Below, piece after piece: positions 1 through 8,584 of a DNA stretch of 43,438 nucleotides. The stretch is from Terriglobia bacterium. GTDB taxonomy: Bacteria; Acidobacteriota; Terriglobia; Bryobacterales; Bryobacteraceae. Below the pieces are notes generated by a model. The model was not told the origin of the DNA and did no database searches. It saw only the letters and a list, made by a program, of their open reading frames with translations. Made by a program: the position numbers and the translations under genes. The stretch spans positions 1 through 43,438 of the forward strand of contig JAIQEX010000047.1 in the NCBI GenBank assembly GCA_020073615.1. Reading direction: 5' to 3'. Within the stretch, counting starts at the first letter, position 1, and each line of letters begins with the position of its first letter.

Positions 1-231
1 ACTGGCCTCCGCCGCGGGCTCTTGCCCCACCCTTCCTCGATCCACCAAGGCGAAGCGCACCGCTCCCTCTCCGCGCAGCCGGTTGCGCCAAGCGTAGAAG
101 GTGCACGCCGTGAGCCCCAGTCCCTTACAGAATTCCTTCACAGACAGCCCGCTGCGCTCCTGCGCGGTGAGCCGCTCGCGCCACTGCTCGCTCTTGGTGG
201 TCGCCTTCTCCTCGCTGACGGTTTCGGTCAT
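1..231 (-). CDS. tnpA: IS66 family accessory protein TnpA (partial, C-terminus off window)
   Basis: The minus strand from the ATG at 231 stays open to the window edge (77 codons). It contains the block WRERLTAQERSGLSVKEFC followed by FYAWRNRLR, which is the helix-turn-helix region of IS66 TnpA, and then VRFALV, also typical of the family. TnpA is the small accessory protein encoded upstream of tnpB and the DDE transposase tnpC in IS66 elements; it is needed for transposition, though its precise role is not settled. The gene sits 57 bases inside the terminal repeat at 288, the usual arrangement. The remaining codons, tnpB and tnpC should lie to the left of the window. Confidence 0.85.
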   Translation of the reverse strand, partial: MTETVSEEKATTKSEQWRERLTAQERSGLSVKEFCKGLGLTACTFYAWRNRLRGEGAVRFALVDRGRVGQEPAAEAS

Positions 232-288
232 GAAACCACTATGCAGCCCTGACCGGCCTTTGGGAAGAGGGGTTCATCGGACGCTTAC
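1..288 (-). mobile_element. IS66-family insertion sequence, one end (continues off the window)
   Basis: Read on the minus strand, the element begins at 288 with GTAAGCG, the usual start of IS66-family terminal repeats, followed about 57 bases later by a tnpA gene. The tip falls inside the reading frame of a tyrosine integrase, so it marks an insertion point. The expected target duplication would begin with the eight bases 289-296; its partner copy lies outside the window. Only this end can be seen, so it is not known whether the element is complete. Confidence 0.75.
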
Positions 289-1174
289 TCTTAAACGTCT
301 TCTGATGGCCGGTCGGGTCCGTGCTACTTGGAAAGAGCCACGGCCCAGGCCCGGCGAGTTGAATCTGGTCCTTGAATGCCTGAAGCACCATATCGGTGAG
401 TGGCACCTCGGCGATTCCATTTTCTGTCTTGGAATCCGGAATCCAGACGGTCGCGTTCACCAGGTCAACCTGGTCCTTGCGCATCGGCGTCAGTTCCTTG
501 TAGACCCTGAGCCTGGTTTCGGCAATGATCCGAACCGCGTTGGCAAGGTAGTCAGGCGCGTGAAATTCGATTTTCTGCTGCTCCGACCACGGCATGTAGT
601 GCGGCCGGAACATTCCCTTCACGCGGACTGGAAACTCCACACCCCAGCAGGGGTTCGCCGGCAACAGCCTCTTGCGTACGGCGACATTCAGCATGCGGCG
701 AAGCACCCGAAATTCCTGGTGCACCGTCGGCGGTTTAACAGAGCCCAGTTCGATGAAACCACCCAGGGTCGGTCGCCGGATCTTTTGGCGGAGCCGCATG
801 CGCAGGTACAGCTCGATCTCATCGGCAGTGAGCGCCGCCAGCGGTTTGGACGAAAATGCATCAACCAAGTGCTTCACCGCCCTTCCGTTGGCCTCATGCG
901 TCTTCTGCTCCCGGATAGGCGGCTTGGAGTAGTTTTCCATGAAAAACTCCGCCCAGTCCTTGAACAGCATCTGCTCGCCCTTGCGGACGACCTCAAGGAT
1001 ATCTTGATCGCGGGCAGCGAGGCGCTCACGCAACTTCTTGTTTGCCTCCTGCCAGTCCGTGCAGCCCGTTGATTCAAGCTGGCGCTCGCCGCGCGTATCG
1101 CGGTAGCTCATCCACCATATGGCACTCTCCTTTCGTCGATACAAAACACCATCATGTTTACTCGGCCTCGGCAT
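289..1174 (-). pseudogene. Tyrosine recombinase/phage integrase, truncated by IS66 insertion
   Basis: The protein starts MPRPSKHDGVLYRR (ATG at 1174) and has the N-terminal beta-strand region (WWMSYRDTRG), the SAM-like core-binding domain and the start of the catalytic domain (RLRVYKELTPMRKDQVDL, with the first catalytic Arg region). It then reads FPSSTDPTGHQKTFK and runs straight into the IS66 terminal repeat at 288. The frame continues by chance to 239 with IS-encoded residues. The HxxR box and the nucleophilic Tyr of the tyrosine recombinase family are absent, so the product cannot be catalytically competent. The missing C-terminal part presumably lies beyond the IS to the left. An overlapping upstream remnant (1158-1340) may be its excisionase-like partner. 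The integrase suggests a former genomic island or prophage boundary. Confidence 0.85.
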
Positions 1175-1340
1175 TCTCCACCTCTTGGCGAAACGTCGCG
1201 CGGAAGGGCAGGAGATCCGATTTCAAGAACCGAATGTTCCGGCCCATCACTGGATCGAGCTGAACAGAAACTAACCTTCGGCGGGCGATGGTTTCTGCTT
1301 GCGGGGGATCCCCATCGCGCATCTCCCGGCGATTCTGCAC
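1158..1340 (-). pseudogene. Possible excisionase/HTH remnant upstream of the integrase
   Basis: A 60-codon minus-strand frame overlaps the integrase start by 17 bases. Its second half (MGRNIRFLKSDLLPF) resembles the wing region of MerR/excisionase-type DNA-binding proteins, which commonly reads GRRIRFRRSDLEAF. The reading frame stays open upstream of the ATG-like codon at 1340 without a convincing start or the expected HTH helix, so it may be a decayed gene. The overlap with an integrase fits an excisionase. The assignment rests on a short motif only; chance similarity is possible. Confidence 0.3.
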
Positions 1341-1439
1341 CCAAATGGTGCAAATCCATACTGCACCGACTCGCCGCCTTAGGCCTGCTCCGCTGGACTC
1401 CGATTTTGCTTACGGACGGATCAGGGGTTCCCGGTCACC

Positions 1440-1468
1440 TTGAATAACAGGTAAACAGGTGTTAAAAT
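1440..1468 (+). promoter_or_regulatory. Sigma70-like promoter of the hdr-etf-mvh operon, with AACAGGT repeats
   Basis: TTGAAT at 1440-1445, a 17-base spacer and TAAAAT at 1463-1468 match the bacterial -35/-10 consensus with few mismatches. Inside the spacer the heptamer AACAGGT occurs twice in tandem (1446-1452 and 1454-1460). This would be a natural operator for a repressor bound between the two hexamers. Transcription would begin near 1475, about 290 bases before the first gene. The identity of any regulator is unknown. Confidence 0.5.
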
Positions 1469-1764
1469 CTCTAATAGCTGATAGTGGCCCTCGACTCGCG
1501 GAAGAAGGAAGCCGCGCATATGAGCGAGAAGCGCCAGGAACGGGTGCTCGCCGAGGCAGAAGTGGCAAGCACCACCGCCAACCACACTGGAATTTTACCC
1601 AGATCCGAAAAATACCTAACGCTTGGACAACGACCACCTGACATCTGGTCTCGGGAGGGCTTCGGAGTCCCGAGCCGGCACTTCGACCGGCTGGAGCCAG
1701 TGGCTGGGCTGGAATCGCGCCCCACAACCTGCTGCGCCTGCTGAAACGCAGTCTGGAGAAGAGG
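1469..1764 (+). other. Long leader before the operon; no convincing gene
   Basis: About 290 bases separate the predicted promoter from the first operon gene. A 75-codon frame (ATG at 1520, stop at 1742-1744) occupies most of it but matches no family I recognise and ends in an unusual TCCAC-type tail, so I do not call it a gene. The frame of the downstream gene is also open for some distance upstream of its ATG. No riboswitch fold or intrinsic terminator was recognised by eye. Confidence 0.4.
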
Positions 1765-2946
1765 ATGGGCACCTGCGAAGTGACCCTGGAAAGCCTTCCC
1801 CGGTATCCCGAGGGGAAGGAGATTCTCACGTGCATCCAATGTGGAGCGTGCTCAGGGACTTGCCCGTACGGCGAAGTGATGGACTATCCTCCACGCCGCA
1901 TGATCGCCATGATGCGCGCCGGGATGCTGGAGAAGGTGTTCACCAGCGACAGCCTGCTTGCCTGTGTAGCCTGCTATGCGTGCATGGCCAAATGCCCGCG
2001 CGGCATCCGGCTCACCGAGATCCTGCTGCCGCTGATGAAGGAACAGACCCTCACACACTTGCCTGAATTGCCGGGCGAGTTGCAGAAGGCCTTGCAGAAC
2101 ACACTGCGCTACGGCAACCCCATGGGAGAACCGTCCCGCAAACGGGCGGCCTGGGTCAAGACGGCGGGCGTTCCCATCCGCATCCTGGCCGAGGATCCGC
2201 GGCCGGCGGATGCGCTCTGGTTTGTCGAATGCTATACCTCCTTCTACCCGCGGGGTCAGGACAACAGCCGGGCCACCGCCAGACTCTTCCACCGCTTGGG
2301 AATCGACTTCGCTATTTTGGGCAATGAAGAAAAATGCGCCGGTGAGTGCGGGCGCCTCACCTGGGAGCCAGGGCTGTTCGAAACGCTGATGGACTACAAC
2401 ATGGCGGTCTTCCAGAAGTATCGTTTCAACCGCCTCGTGACCTCATGCCCGCATGCCCACAATGCATTCAAGAACCGCTATCCTGCGCTGGGCTTCAACT
2501 GGGGGTTGGAGCACACCACCCCGTTCCTGGCAAAATACCTGGACCGGCTCAAGCCTCTGCTGGCTCGGAAACTCGACTGCACGGTGACCTATCACGACTC
2601 GTGTTGCCTCGGGCGGCAGAACGAGTTCTACGAGGCGCCCCGGCAACTGTTGCAGGCGATCCCGGGTGTGAAGCTCGTGGAAATGGTCCACAACCGCATG
2701 AACGCAATCTGTTGCGGCGGCGGGGGTGGCGGCATGTGGCTTGACACCTACTTCAAGGCAAAAGGTTACGAACGGCTTTCTGAACGGCGGGTAAGGGAGG
2801 CCGTGGCCACCGGAGCGGACGTTCTGGCGGTTTCCTGCCCTTACGAGGTTTCACGCTTTGAGGATGCCCTCAAGGTGGCGGGATACGACAAACAAATGGT
2901 GGTCCGGGACGTGACGGAACTCCTGGCCGAGGCAATGGAGGATTGA
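1765..2946 (+). CDS. Soluble HdrD-like (Fe-S)-binding oxidoreductase
   Basis: This 393-residue protein has two [4Fe-4S] ferredoxin motifs, CIQCGACSGTC (C23, 26, 29, 33) and CVACYACMAKC (C67, 70, 73, 77). Two cysteine-rich CCG-type domains follow, so the layout is that of HdrD, a fusion of HdrC and HdrB. The second CCG domain is well preserved (YHDSCC near 280, ICCGGGGGG at 316). The first is altered: it reads KCAGECG at 190-196 where CCG is expected, so its cluster may differ. The start is supported by GGAG six bases ahead. It lies directly upstream of etfBA, and its closest architectural match in the window is the membrane protein at 4731-6572. It probably passes electrons between the ETF and an HdrB-like partner or disulfide; the substrate is unknown. 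Confidence 0.85.
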   Translation: MGTCEVTLESLPRYPEGKEILTCIQCGACSGTCPYGEVMDYPPRRMIAMMRAGMLEKVFTSDSLLACVACYACMAKCPRGIRLTEILLPLMKEQTLTHLPELPGELQKALQNTLRYGNPMGEPSRKRAAWVKTAGVPIRILAEDPRPADALWFVECYTSFYPRGQDNSRATARLFHRLGIDFAILGNEEKCAGECGRLTWEPGLFETLMDYNMAVFQKYRFNRLVTSCPHAHNAFKNRYPALGFNWGLEHTTPFLAKYLDRLKPLLARKLDCTVTYHDSCCLGRQNEFYEAPRQLLQAIPGVKLVEMVHNRMNAICCGGGGGGMWLDTYFKAKGYERLSERRVREAVATGADVLAVSCPYEVSRFEDALKVAGYDKQMVVRDVTELLAEAMED

Positions 2947-2949
2947 GAC

Positions 2950-3735
2950 GTGCACATTCTGGTTCTGTTGAAAATGGTGCCCGATGTCGTGGAAGAGCTG
3001 GAGATTGCTCCCGGCGGAAAGGCGCTGGATCTGGAGTATTTGCGCATGATCCTGAGCGAATCGGACGACCATGCGCTCGAAGAGGCGTTAGTGCTGAAAG
3101 AACGCCACGACGCCCGGATTACGGTGCTGGCGCTGGATGCGCCGGAAGTGGACGATGCTCTGTTTACCGCGCTGGCGAAAGGAGCGGACCGAGCAATCAA
3201 GATCGTGGGGATGGACGCGGGACTTTCCACCCGGCAGGCGGCTCGCGTCTTCTCGCAGACCATCGCGCACGAGCCCGGAATACTGCCCGTCGACCTGATA
3301 CTCACCGGGGTCCAGGCCATCGACGATCTGGACGGGCTGATCGCGCCGTTGGTGGCCGATGACATGGGGCTGCCCTATCTGGGGATCATTACGCGGCTTG
3401 ACCTGGACGCTCCCAAACACTTGGCCCTGGCGGTGAAGGAATATCCGGGCGCGGTTCGGGGCGAGTTTGAAGTGAATCTCCCCGCGGTGCTGGGAATGCA
3501 GGCAGCGGAGAAACCGCCCCGCTATGTTCCGGTTGCCAAGGTGCGCGCAACCATGAAATCCCGGACGGTGGATTGCCTCCCGGTGCCGACCCTGGCGGAC
3601 GGGGGCTGGCCGGCGGTGCAGGTTGTGGAGATGAGACGAAACGAGCCCGCCGGGCACGCCGAAATGTTGGAAGGAGCTCCCACGCAGGTTTCGGAGAGGC
3701 TGTGTGGGATTCTGGCCGAGCACGGCCTCTTGTGA
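2950..3735 (+). CDS. etfB: Electron transfer flavoprotein subunit beta
   Basis: The 261-residue product has the EtfB fold: it opens MHILVLLKMVPD and continues through the nucleotide-binding block LILTGVQAIDDLDGLIAP (near residues 117-134), close to the family signature. Length is normal for EtfB (about 250-260). It begins at GTG 2950, with GGAGG at 2937-2941 sitting in the end of the preceding gene, so the two are translationally linked. EtfAB carries electrons from dehydrogenases, usually to a membrane FeS quinone reductase, and some versions bifurcate electrons. Whether this pair binds a second, bifurcating FAD cannot be settled by eye. The membrane oxidoreductase encoded two genes later is the probable electron acceptor or donor. 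Confidence 0.93.
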   Translation: MHILVLLKMVPDVVEELEIAPGGKALDLEYLRMILSESDDHALEEALVLKERHDARITVLALDAPEVDDALFTALAKGADRAIKIVGMDAGLSTRQAARVFSQTIAHEPGILPVDLILTGVQAIDDLDGLIAPLVADDMGLPYLGIITRLDLDAPKHLALAVKEYPGAVRGEFEVNLPAVLGMQAAEKPPRYVPVAKVRATMKSRTVDCLPVPTLADGGWPAVQVVEMRRNEPAGHAEMLEGAPTQVSERLCGILAEHGLL

Positions 3736-3748
3736 GGAGGTGACCATC

Positions 3749-4738
3749 ATGACCGGAAGCATTTGCGTATTGGCCGAACAGTGGAGAGGACACATGTCCG
3801 AGGTTACCTACGAGACCTTGGCGCTGGGCAGGGAAGTTGCGGATCAACTGGGCATCCCTCTGACGGCAATCCTGACCGGATCGAACGCGAGAGAGTTGGC
3901 GCGGACGCTAGGCGCCGCGGACTCGGTCCTCTACGTGGACCACCCGTTACTCGCCGAGCCTGTCCCGCAGCCTTGCGCCCAGGCGCTGGCGCAAGTGATG
4001 GCAGACCGGAGACCGCGCGCGCTTCTTGTCCCGCTCACGAATGTCAGCCTTGGCGTGAGCACTCTGTTGTCGATTCGCCTGGGCGTGGCGGCCGTCAACT
4101 TCTGCAAAGACCTCACCGTTGTGGACGGCCAGCTCCGGGCACTGTGTGTGATGTACGGCGGAAAGATCGAAGTTACGGTCGAAGCCGGCGGTGAGCCCGC
4201 CATCCTGGGAATCTGGCCCGGCGCGCGTCCCGCCGACAAGGGCCGCGCGTCCCGCCCCGCTTCGACAATAGAGCAGATCACGGTCGCGCTGGAGGAGCCC
4301 CGGGTACGCCTGAAAAAATACATAGACCCGGAAGCGGGCGATGTGGATCTTAGCAGGCAGGACGTACTGGTGGCCGTGGGACGCGGCATTCAGAGCCGGG
4401 ACAACCTTGGGCTCGTAGAGGAACTGGCCAAGACCTTGGGCGGAGCAGTGGCCGGCTCGCGACCGGTGATCGACCAGGGATGGCTCCCGCTGTCCCGCCA
4501 GGTGGGCAAGTCCGGTCTTACCGTAAGACCGAAGCTCTACATTGCCCTAGGCATCAGCGGGGCGCCGGAGCACGTCGAAGGCATGAAAGACTCCGGCCTG
4601 ATCGTCGCCGTAAACAGCGATCCGCGGGCGCCGATATTCAATATTGCGCACTACGGGATTGTGGCAGATGTTGTAGAGACGCTTCCATCTTTGACTGCCG
4701 CCATCGGGGCGAAGAGGTCTGTGAGCCACCATGCCTAA
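3749..4738 (+). CDS. etfA: Electron transfer flavoprotein subunit alpha
   Basis: This 329-residue protein carries the EtfA C-terminal FAD-binding domain: SRPVIDQGWLPLSRQVG, then VRPKLYIALGISGAPEHVEG and VNSDPRAPIFNIAHYGIV, all close to family signatures. The start at ATG 3749 is chosen because GAGGAGGTG lies just ahead (3734-3742); an in-frame upstream start at 3704 would overlap etfB and adds residues with no family match. The N-terminal domain (about 1-190) pairs with EtfB. The stop overlaps the start of the membrane FeS oxidoreductase by eight bases, which supports a functional EtfAB-membrane complex. No ferredoxin-like domain is fused to its N-terminus, unlike some bifurcating EtfA proteins. 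Confidence 0.93.
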   Translation: MTGSICVLAEQWRGHMSEVTYETLALGREVADQLGIPLTAILTGSNARELARTLGAADSVLYVDHPLLAEPVPQPCAQALAQVMADRRPRALLVPLTNVSLGVSTLLSIRLGVAAVNFCKDLTVVDGQLRALCVMYGGKIEVTVEAGGEPAILGIWPGARPADKGRASRPASTIEQITVALEEPRVRLKKYIDPEAGDVDLSRQDVLVAVGRGIQSRDNLGLVEELAKTLGGAVAGSRPVIDQGWLPLSRQVGKSGLTVRPKLYIALGISGAPEHVEGMKDSGLIVAVNSDPRAPIFNIAHYGIVADVVETLPSLTAAIGAKRSVSHHA

Positions 4739-6572
4739 TGAGGCAATCTACCTCTGGATCTTGACGCTGACCGCGTTTGGTCTGTTCGGCCGGCGGGTGT
4801 CTCGTTACGTGAGGGTGCTGCTCGCCGCCCGGCCGGAAAAGCGTTGGGACCGCGTCGGACGCCGGTTGCGATTGGTCCTGGTGAATGTTTTGGGGCAACG
4901 GAGGCTGATCGAGGAGCCGGTAGTGGGCGTGGCCCATCTGGTGATCTTCTGGTCCTTCGTGTTTTTTGCCGCGAGTTTCTTCTGGAACCTGGTTCGTGGA
5001 TTGTTGCCATTCCTGCCGATCCCGTATGCCGACGAGGTGCCGTGGATGAGCGCCGCTCTGGCGGTCTCCGGGGTGGCCGGACTGTTGGCGCTGAGTGTGG
5101 CCGCCGTTCGCCGCTACTTCTTTCCGCCCCCGCGGCTGGAGAAGTCGAAAGACGCCTCGATCATTCTGGGATTGATCGCCGTGGTGCTCCTCTCTTCGCT
5201 TGCGGGGCAATGGTTTCGCACTTCGGCGCCGGCAGTTTCGCGGGCCATGTGGTGGGTCCACATGGTGACGGTACTTGGATTCCTCGCTTATTTGCCTTAT
5301 TCCAAGCACCTGCATCTGCTGGCCTCGCCGTTCGGCGTGTTCTTCGCATCGCTTCAGCCGGGGAAGCTGCCGGAGGCCTCGTCCGGGGCGGCCCGCCGCG
5401 AAGAGTTCACGTGGCGGCAATTGTTCAGCGGGCTGGCCTGCGCGGAGTGCGGCCGCTGCGATCGGTCGTGCCCCGCTTTCCAGAGCGGCTCCGCGCTTTC
5501 CCCCAAGATGCTCATGCATCACATGAAGGAACTGGCGCGCGGGACAGCAGCCGGGCACACCGGCGCCGTTTTTGTGGGCGATGTCATCACGCGCGAGGAG
5601 ATCTGGGCCTGTACCAGTTGTCTCGCTTGTATGGAACGGTGCCCGGTGATGAACGAACACGTTCCCGTGCTGATCGAAATGCGTCGCCACCTTATTGGGG
5701 AGGGTGATATGGACGAATCCCTGCAGCAGGCGCTGAAGAACCTGACGCGCTACGGAAACTCGTTTGGCGCGGCCCCGAGGGCCCGCCCGAAGTGGACCCA
5801 GCAACTCGACTTTTCCATCAAGGATGCCCGGAAGGAGCCGGTGCATTACTTGTGGTTCGTGGGCGACTACTGCTCCTACGACCCACGTGTGGCAGCGGCG
5901 ACGTGCGCGGCGGCGCGCGTTTTTCACAAGGCGGGTGTGGATTTCGGAATTCTCTACGAAGGGGAGCACAACTCCGGCAACGATGTGCGGCTGGCGGGTG
6001 AAGAGGGGCTGTTTGAAAGCCTGCGGGACAAGAACCGCAACTCGTTCGCTCGCGCGCATTTCAACGAGATCGTCACGACGGATCCTCACAGCTTCCAGGC
6101 CCTGAAGCACGAGTACCCGCCCGAAAACGGCGCATCCTCGGTGCTGCATCACACGCAGTTACTCCGCCAGTGGATTGTCAATGGAGATTTGCCCCTGCGG
6201 AGAAAGCTGCACATGAAGGTCACGTACCACGATCCTTGCTATCTCGGGCGCTACAACGCAATTTTCGAGGCGCCCCGCCACGTGATGGCTGCTCTGGGCC
6301 TGACGCTGGTCGAAATGCGGCGGAACCGCACGTACGCCTATTGTTGCGGCGCCGGGGGAGGCCGGATCTGGATGGAAGATCCACCCGTATTCAAAGAACG
6401 TCCGGCAGTGACTCGCGTGCGCGAAGCGGCAGCCCTGGAAGGTGTGCGGACCCTGGTGGTGGTTTGCCCGAAAGACCTGGTGATGTTCCAGGATGCGATC
6501 AAGACAACGGGATTGGAAGGCAGGCTCGAAGTGAAAGAACTATCGGAGCTGGTGGAGCAAGCCATGGGGTAG
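4731..6572 (+). CDS. Membrane b-type cytochrome/FeS oxidoreductase, ETF:menaquinone oxidoreductase-like (DUF224 type)
   Basis: The 613-residue protein has about five transmembrane helices in its first 200 residues, in NarI/HdrE style, with candidate haem-ligand histidines H69, H177, H193 and H195. Two [4Fe-4S] motifs follow (CAECGRCDRSC at 237-247 and CTSCLACMERC at 294-304), then two CCG-type domains. The second CCG domain keeps its ligands (C503, C538-C539, C579). The first has lost them: the positions equivalent to the cysteine motifs of the soluble paralogue read EGEHNSGND and TTDPHSF. Proteins of this layout next to etfAB act as ETF:menaquinone oxidoreductases in Syntrophus- and Geobacter-type bacteria (family knowledge). 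The start overlaps etfA by eight bases. It probably links EtfAB or the Hdr complex to the quinone pool. Confidence 0.87.
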   Translation: MPNEAIYLWILTLTAFGLFGRRVSRYVRVLLAARPEKRWDRVGRRLRLVLVNVLGQRRLIEEPVVGVAHLVIFWSFVFFAASFFWNLVRGLLPFLPIPYADEVPWMSAALAVSGVAGLLALSVAAVRRYFFPPPRLEKSKDASIILGLIAVVLLSSLAGQWFRTSAPAVSRAMWWVHMVTVLGFLAYLPYSKHLHLLASPFGVFFASLQPGKLPEASSGAARREEFTWRQLFSGLACAECGRCDRSCPAFQSGSALSPKMLMHHMKELARGTAAGHTGAVFVGDVITREEIWACTSCLACMERCPVMNEHVPVLIEMRRHLIGEGDMDESLQQALKNLTRYGNSFGAAPRARPKWTQQLDFSIKDARKEPVHYLWFVGDYCSYDPRVAAATCAAARVFHKAGVDFGILYEGEHNSGNDVRLAGEEGLFESLRDKNRNSFARAHFNEIVTTDPHSFQALKHEYPPENGASSVLHHTQLLRQWIVNGDLPLRRKLHMKVTYHDPCYLGRYNAIFEAPRHVMAALGLTLVEMRRNRTYAYCCGAGGGRIWMEDPPVFKERPAVTRVREAAALEGVRTLVVVCPKDLVMFQDAIKTTGLEGRLEVKELSELVEQAMG

Positions 6573-6583
6573 CTGACAACAGT

Positions 6584-8584
6584 GTGCGCACCGGCGTGTA
6601 CGTCTGCCACTGCGGCACTAACATTGCGGGCACAATCGACGTCCATGCCCTGATCGGCTATGCCGGAAGCCTGCCCGGGGTGGCGCTGGCCCGGGAGTAT
6701 AAGTACATGTGCTCGGACCCGGGCCAGGAGCTCATCCGGCAGGATATCTGCGACTACAAGCTGGATCGGGTCGTTGTAGCCGCTTGCTCTCCCCACCTGC
6801 ACGAAAAGACCTTCCGGCAGGCCGTGGAACAGGCGGGTCTGAATCCGTTTTACTGCCACATGGTCAACCTGCGGGAACACGATTCCTGGGTGCACGCGGA
6901 TAAGCCTGCGGCGACGGAGAAGGCCATGGACCTGGTCCGGGCCGCCGTTCGGCGCGTCAAGTGGCACGTGCCCCTGGAACGCAGGCAGGTGCCGGTCCAC
7001 GCCGAAGTGCTGGTGGTGGGCGGGGGGATCGCGGGCATCGATGCCGCGCTCACCTTGGCCAATGCCGGAAAACACGTTTACCTGGTGGAGCGTGAGCCCA
7101 CCATCGGCGGCCATATGGCGCAGTTCGACAAGACGTTTCCTACGCTGGACTGTGCTGCCTGCATCCTGACGCCCAAGATGACCGCTGTGAAGGCCCACCG
7201 CAACATCACCCTCTGGACATATTCCGAGGTGCGCCAGGTGGAAGGCTACGTGGGCAACTATTCCGTCACGGTGCGCCGGAAGCCGCGCTATGTCATTGAG
7301 AAGCTCTGCGTAGGCTGTTTGGAGTGTATTCAGGCCTGCGTGTATAAACAGGCGAAGGTACCCGACCCATTCAACCTCGGGTTGAGCAAGCGCAAACCGG
7401 TCTACATCCCATTTCCCCAGGCGGTGCCCCAGGTGGTAGCGATCGATCCCGAGACCTGTATCGAATTCAAGAGCGGAAAGTGCAAGAAAACGTGCGTCGA
7501 GGTTTGTGCCGAGCGAAATGCGATCGACTTCAAACAGCAAGCGGAGATCCAGACCATCCAGGTGGGCGCCATCATCCTGGCGACCGGATTCGACGTGTTC
7601 GACGGCGCGAGGATCCCCTATTACGGATACGGACTTTATCCGAACGTGTACACTGCCCTGGAGATCGAGCGGTTGGTGAACGCCTCCGGCCCGACTGGCG
7701 GCGAGGTTGTGCTGCGCGATGGACGGAAGCCGGCGTCGGTCGGCATCGTGCATTGCGTGGGCAGCCGGGACCTCCACACCAACCGATACTGCTCCCGGGT
7801 CTGTTGCATGTACTCGCTGAAACTGGCGCACCTCATCAAAGAGAAGACGGGTGCCGACGTCTACAACTTTTATATTGACATCCGCGCGCCGGGCAAGGCG
7901 TTCGAGGAGTTCTACAATCGGGTGGCCGAGGAGGGTGTGGTCTTTGTTCGCGGGAAGGCGGCCGACGTCTATCCCGCCGGAAATGGCGACGGCCGCCTGA
8001 TCGTGCAGGCCGAAGACACGCTGCTGGGAATGATCCGCAAGATCCCGGTGGACATGGTCGTGTTGGCCACCGGACTCGAGCCGCGCGCCGATGCCAACGA
8101 TGTGCGCCGTCTGTTCAACATCGGCTGCTCCGGCGACGGCTTCTTCCTGGAGCGCCACCCGAAGCTGGCGCCGGTCAACACTTTTGCGGACGGAATCTTT
8201 CTCGCCGGATGCTGCCAGGGCCCGAAGGACATACCCGATACCGTAGCGCAGTCCGGAGCGGCGGCGGCGCAGGCGCTAGCCCTGATCGATGCGGGAGTTG
8301 TGGAACTGGAACCAAACACCGCTCATGTTCTGGAGGATGCCTGCTCCGGCTGCAAGACTTGCCTTCCGCTGTGTCCGTATTCAGCGATCTCGTTCGTGGA
8401 AGAAAAGAAGGCGCGCATCAACGAGGTGCTTTGTAAGGGCTGCGGGACGTGCGTGGCCGCATGCCCCTCCGGGTCGATCCGCCAAAACCTGTTTGAGGAC
8501 GAGGAGATCTTCGAGGAGATTGATGGATTGTTGGCTTCAGCAGCCGTCGGAGGCGGCCCCGTTCGAATACAAGGAGACTTATGA
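6584..8584 (+). CDS. hdrA: Heterodisulfide reductase subunit A (first copy)
   Basis: HdrA is the FAD- and FeS-containing, electron-bifurcating core of HdrABC complexes. This copy (666 residues from GTG 6584) has the N-terminal YVCHCGTNI domain, a Rossmann FAD motif VVGGGIAGIDAALTLANAG, the HdrA-specific FPTLDCAACILTPKM stretch around the unusual FeS cluster, an internal ferredoxin-like motif (CVGCLECIQAC), and two C-terminal [4Fe-4S] motifs (CSGCKTCLPLC, CKGCGTCVAAC). GTG 6584 is preferred because the frame upstream is inside the previous gene and the second copy starts at the same relative point; the ribosome site is weak. It overlaps hdrC by four bases. It is closely similar along its whole length to the copy at 10081, so the two probably arose by duplication. 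Confidence 0.93.
   Translation: MRTGVYVCHCGTNIAGTIDVHALIGYAGSLPGVALAREYKYMCSDPGQELIRQDICDYKLDRVVVAACSPHLHEKTFRQAVEQAGLNPFYCHMVNLREHDSWVHADKPAATEKAMDLVRAAVRRVKWHVPLERRQVPVHAEVLVVGGGIAGIDAALTLANAGKHVYLVEREPTIGGHMAQFDKTFPTLDCAACILTPKMTAVKAHRNITLWTYSEVRQVEGYVGNYSVTVRRKPRYVIEKLCVGCLECIQACVYKQAKVPDPFNLGLSKRKPVYIPFPQAVPQVVAIDPETCIEFKSGKCKKTCVEVCAERNAIDFKQQAEIQTIQVGAIILATGFDVFDGARIPYYGYGLYPNVYTALEIERLVNASGPTGGEVVLRDGRKPASVGIVHCVGSRDLHTNRYCSRVCCMYSLKLAHLIKEKTGADVYNFYIDIRAPGKAFEEFYNRVAEEGVVFVRGKAADVYPAGNGDGRLIVQAEDTLLGMIRKIPVDMVVLATGLEPRADANDVRRLFNIGCSGDGFFLERHPKLAPVNTFADGIFLAGCCQGPKDIPDTVAQSGAAAAQALALIDAGVVELEPNTAHVLEDACSGCKTCLPLCPYSAISFVEEKKARINEVLCKGCGTCVAACPSGSIRQNLFEDEEIFEEIDGLLASAAVGGGPVRIQGDL

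Noticed and set aside
1520-1744. A 75-codon frame in the leader of the hydrogenase operon
   Set aside because: No recognised family, and only a weak ribosome site; it could be a leader peptide but nothing shows it.
1175-1764. A tRNA gene as the integrase attachment site
   Set aside because: No cloverleaf or TpsiC-arm sequence was found near the integrase; the site, if tRNA-linked, must lie elsewhere.
4638-6152. A 504-codon minus-strand open frame over the membrane FeS oxidoreductase
   Set aside because: It is rich in His, Arg and Gln with no family motif and lies antisense to a gene with clear cluster motifs; long antisense frames are expected at this GC content.
6338-8158. A 606-codon minus-strand open frame over hdrA
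   Set aside because: Antisense shadow of a strongly supported gene, with low-complexity composition and no recognisable domain.
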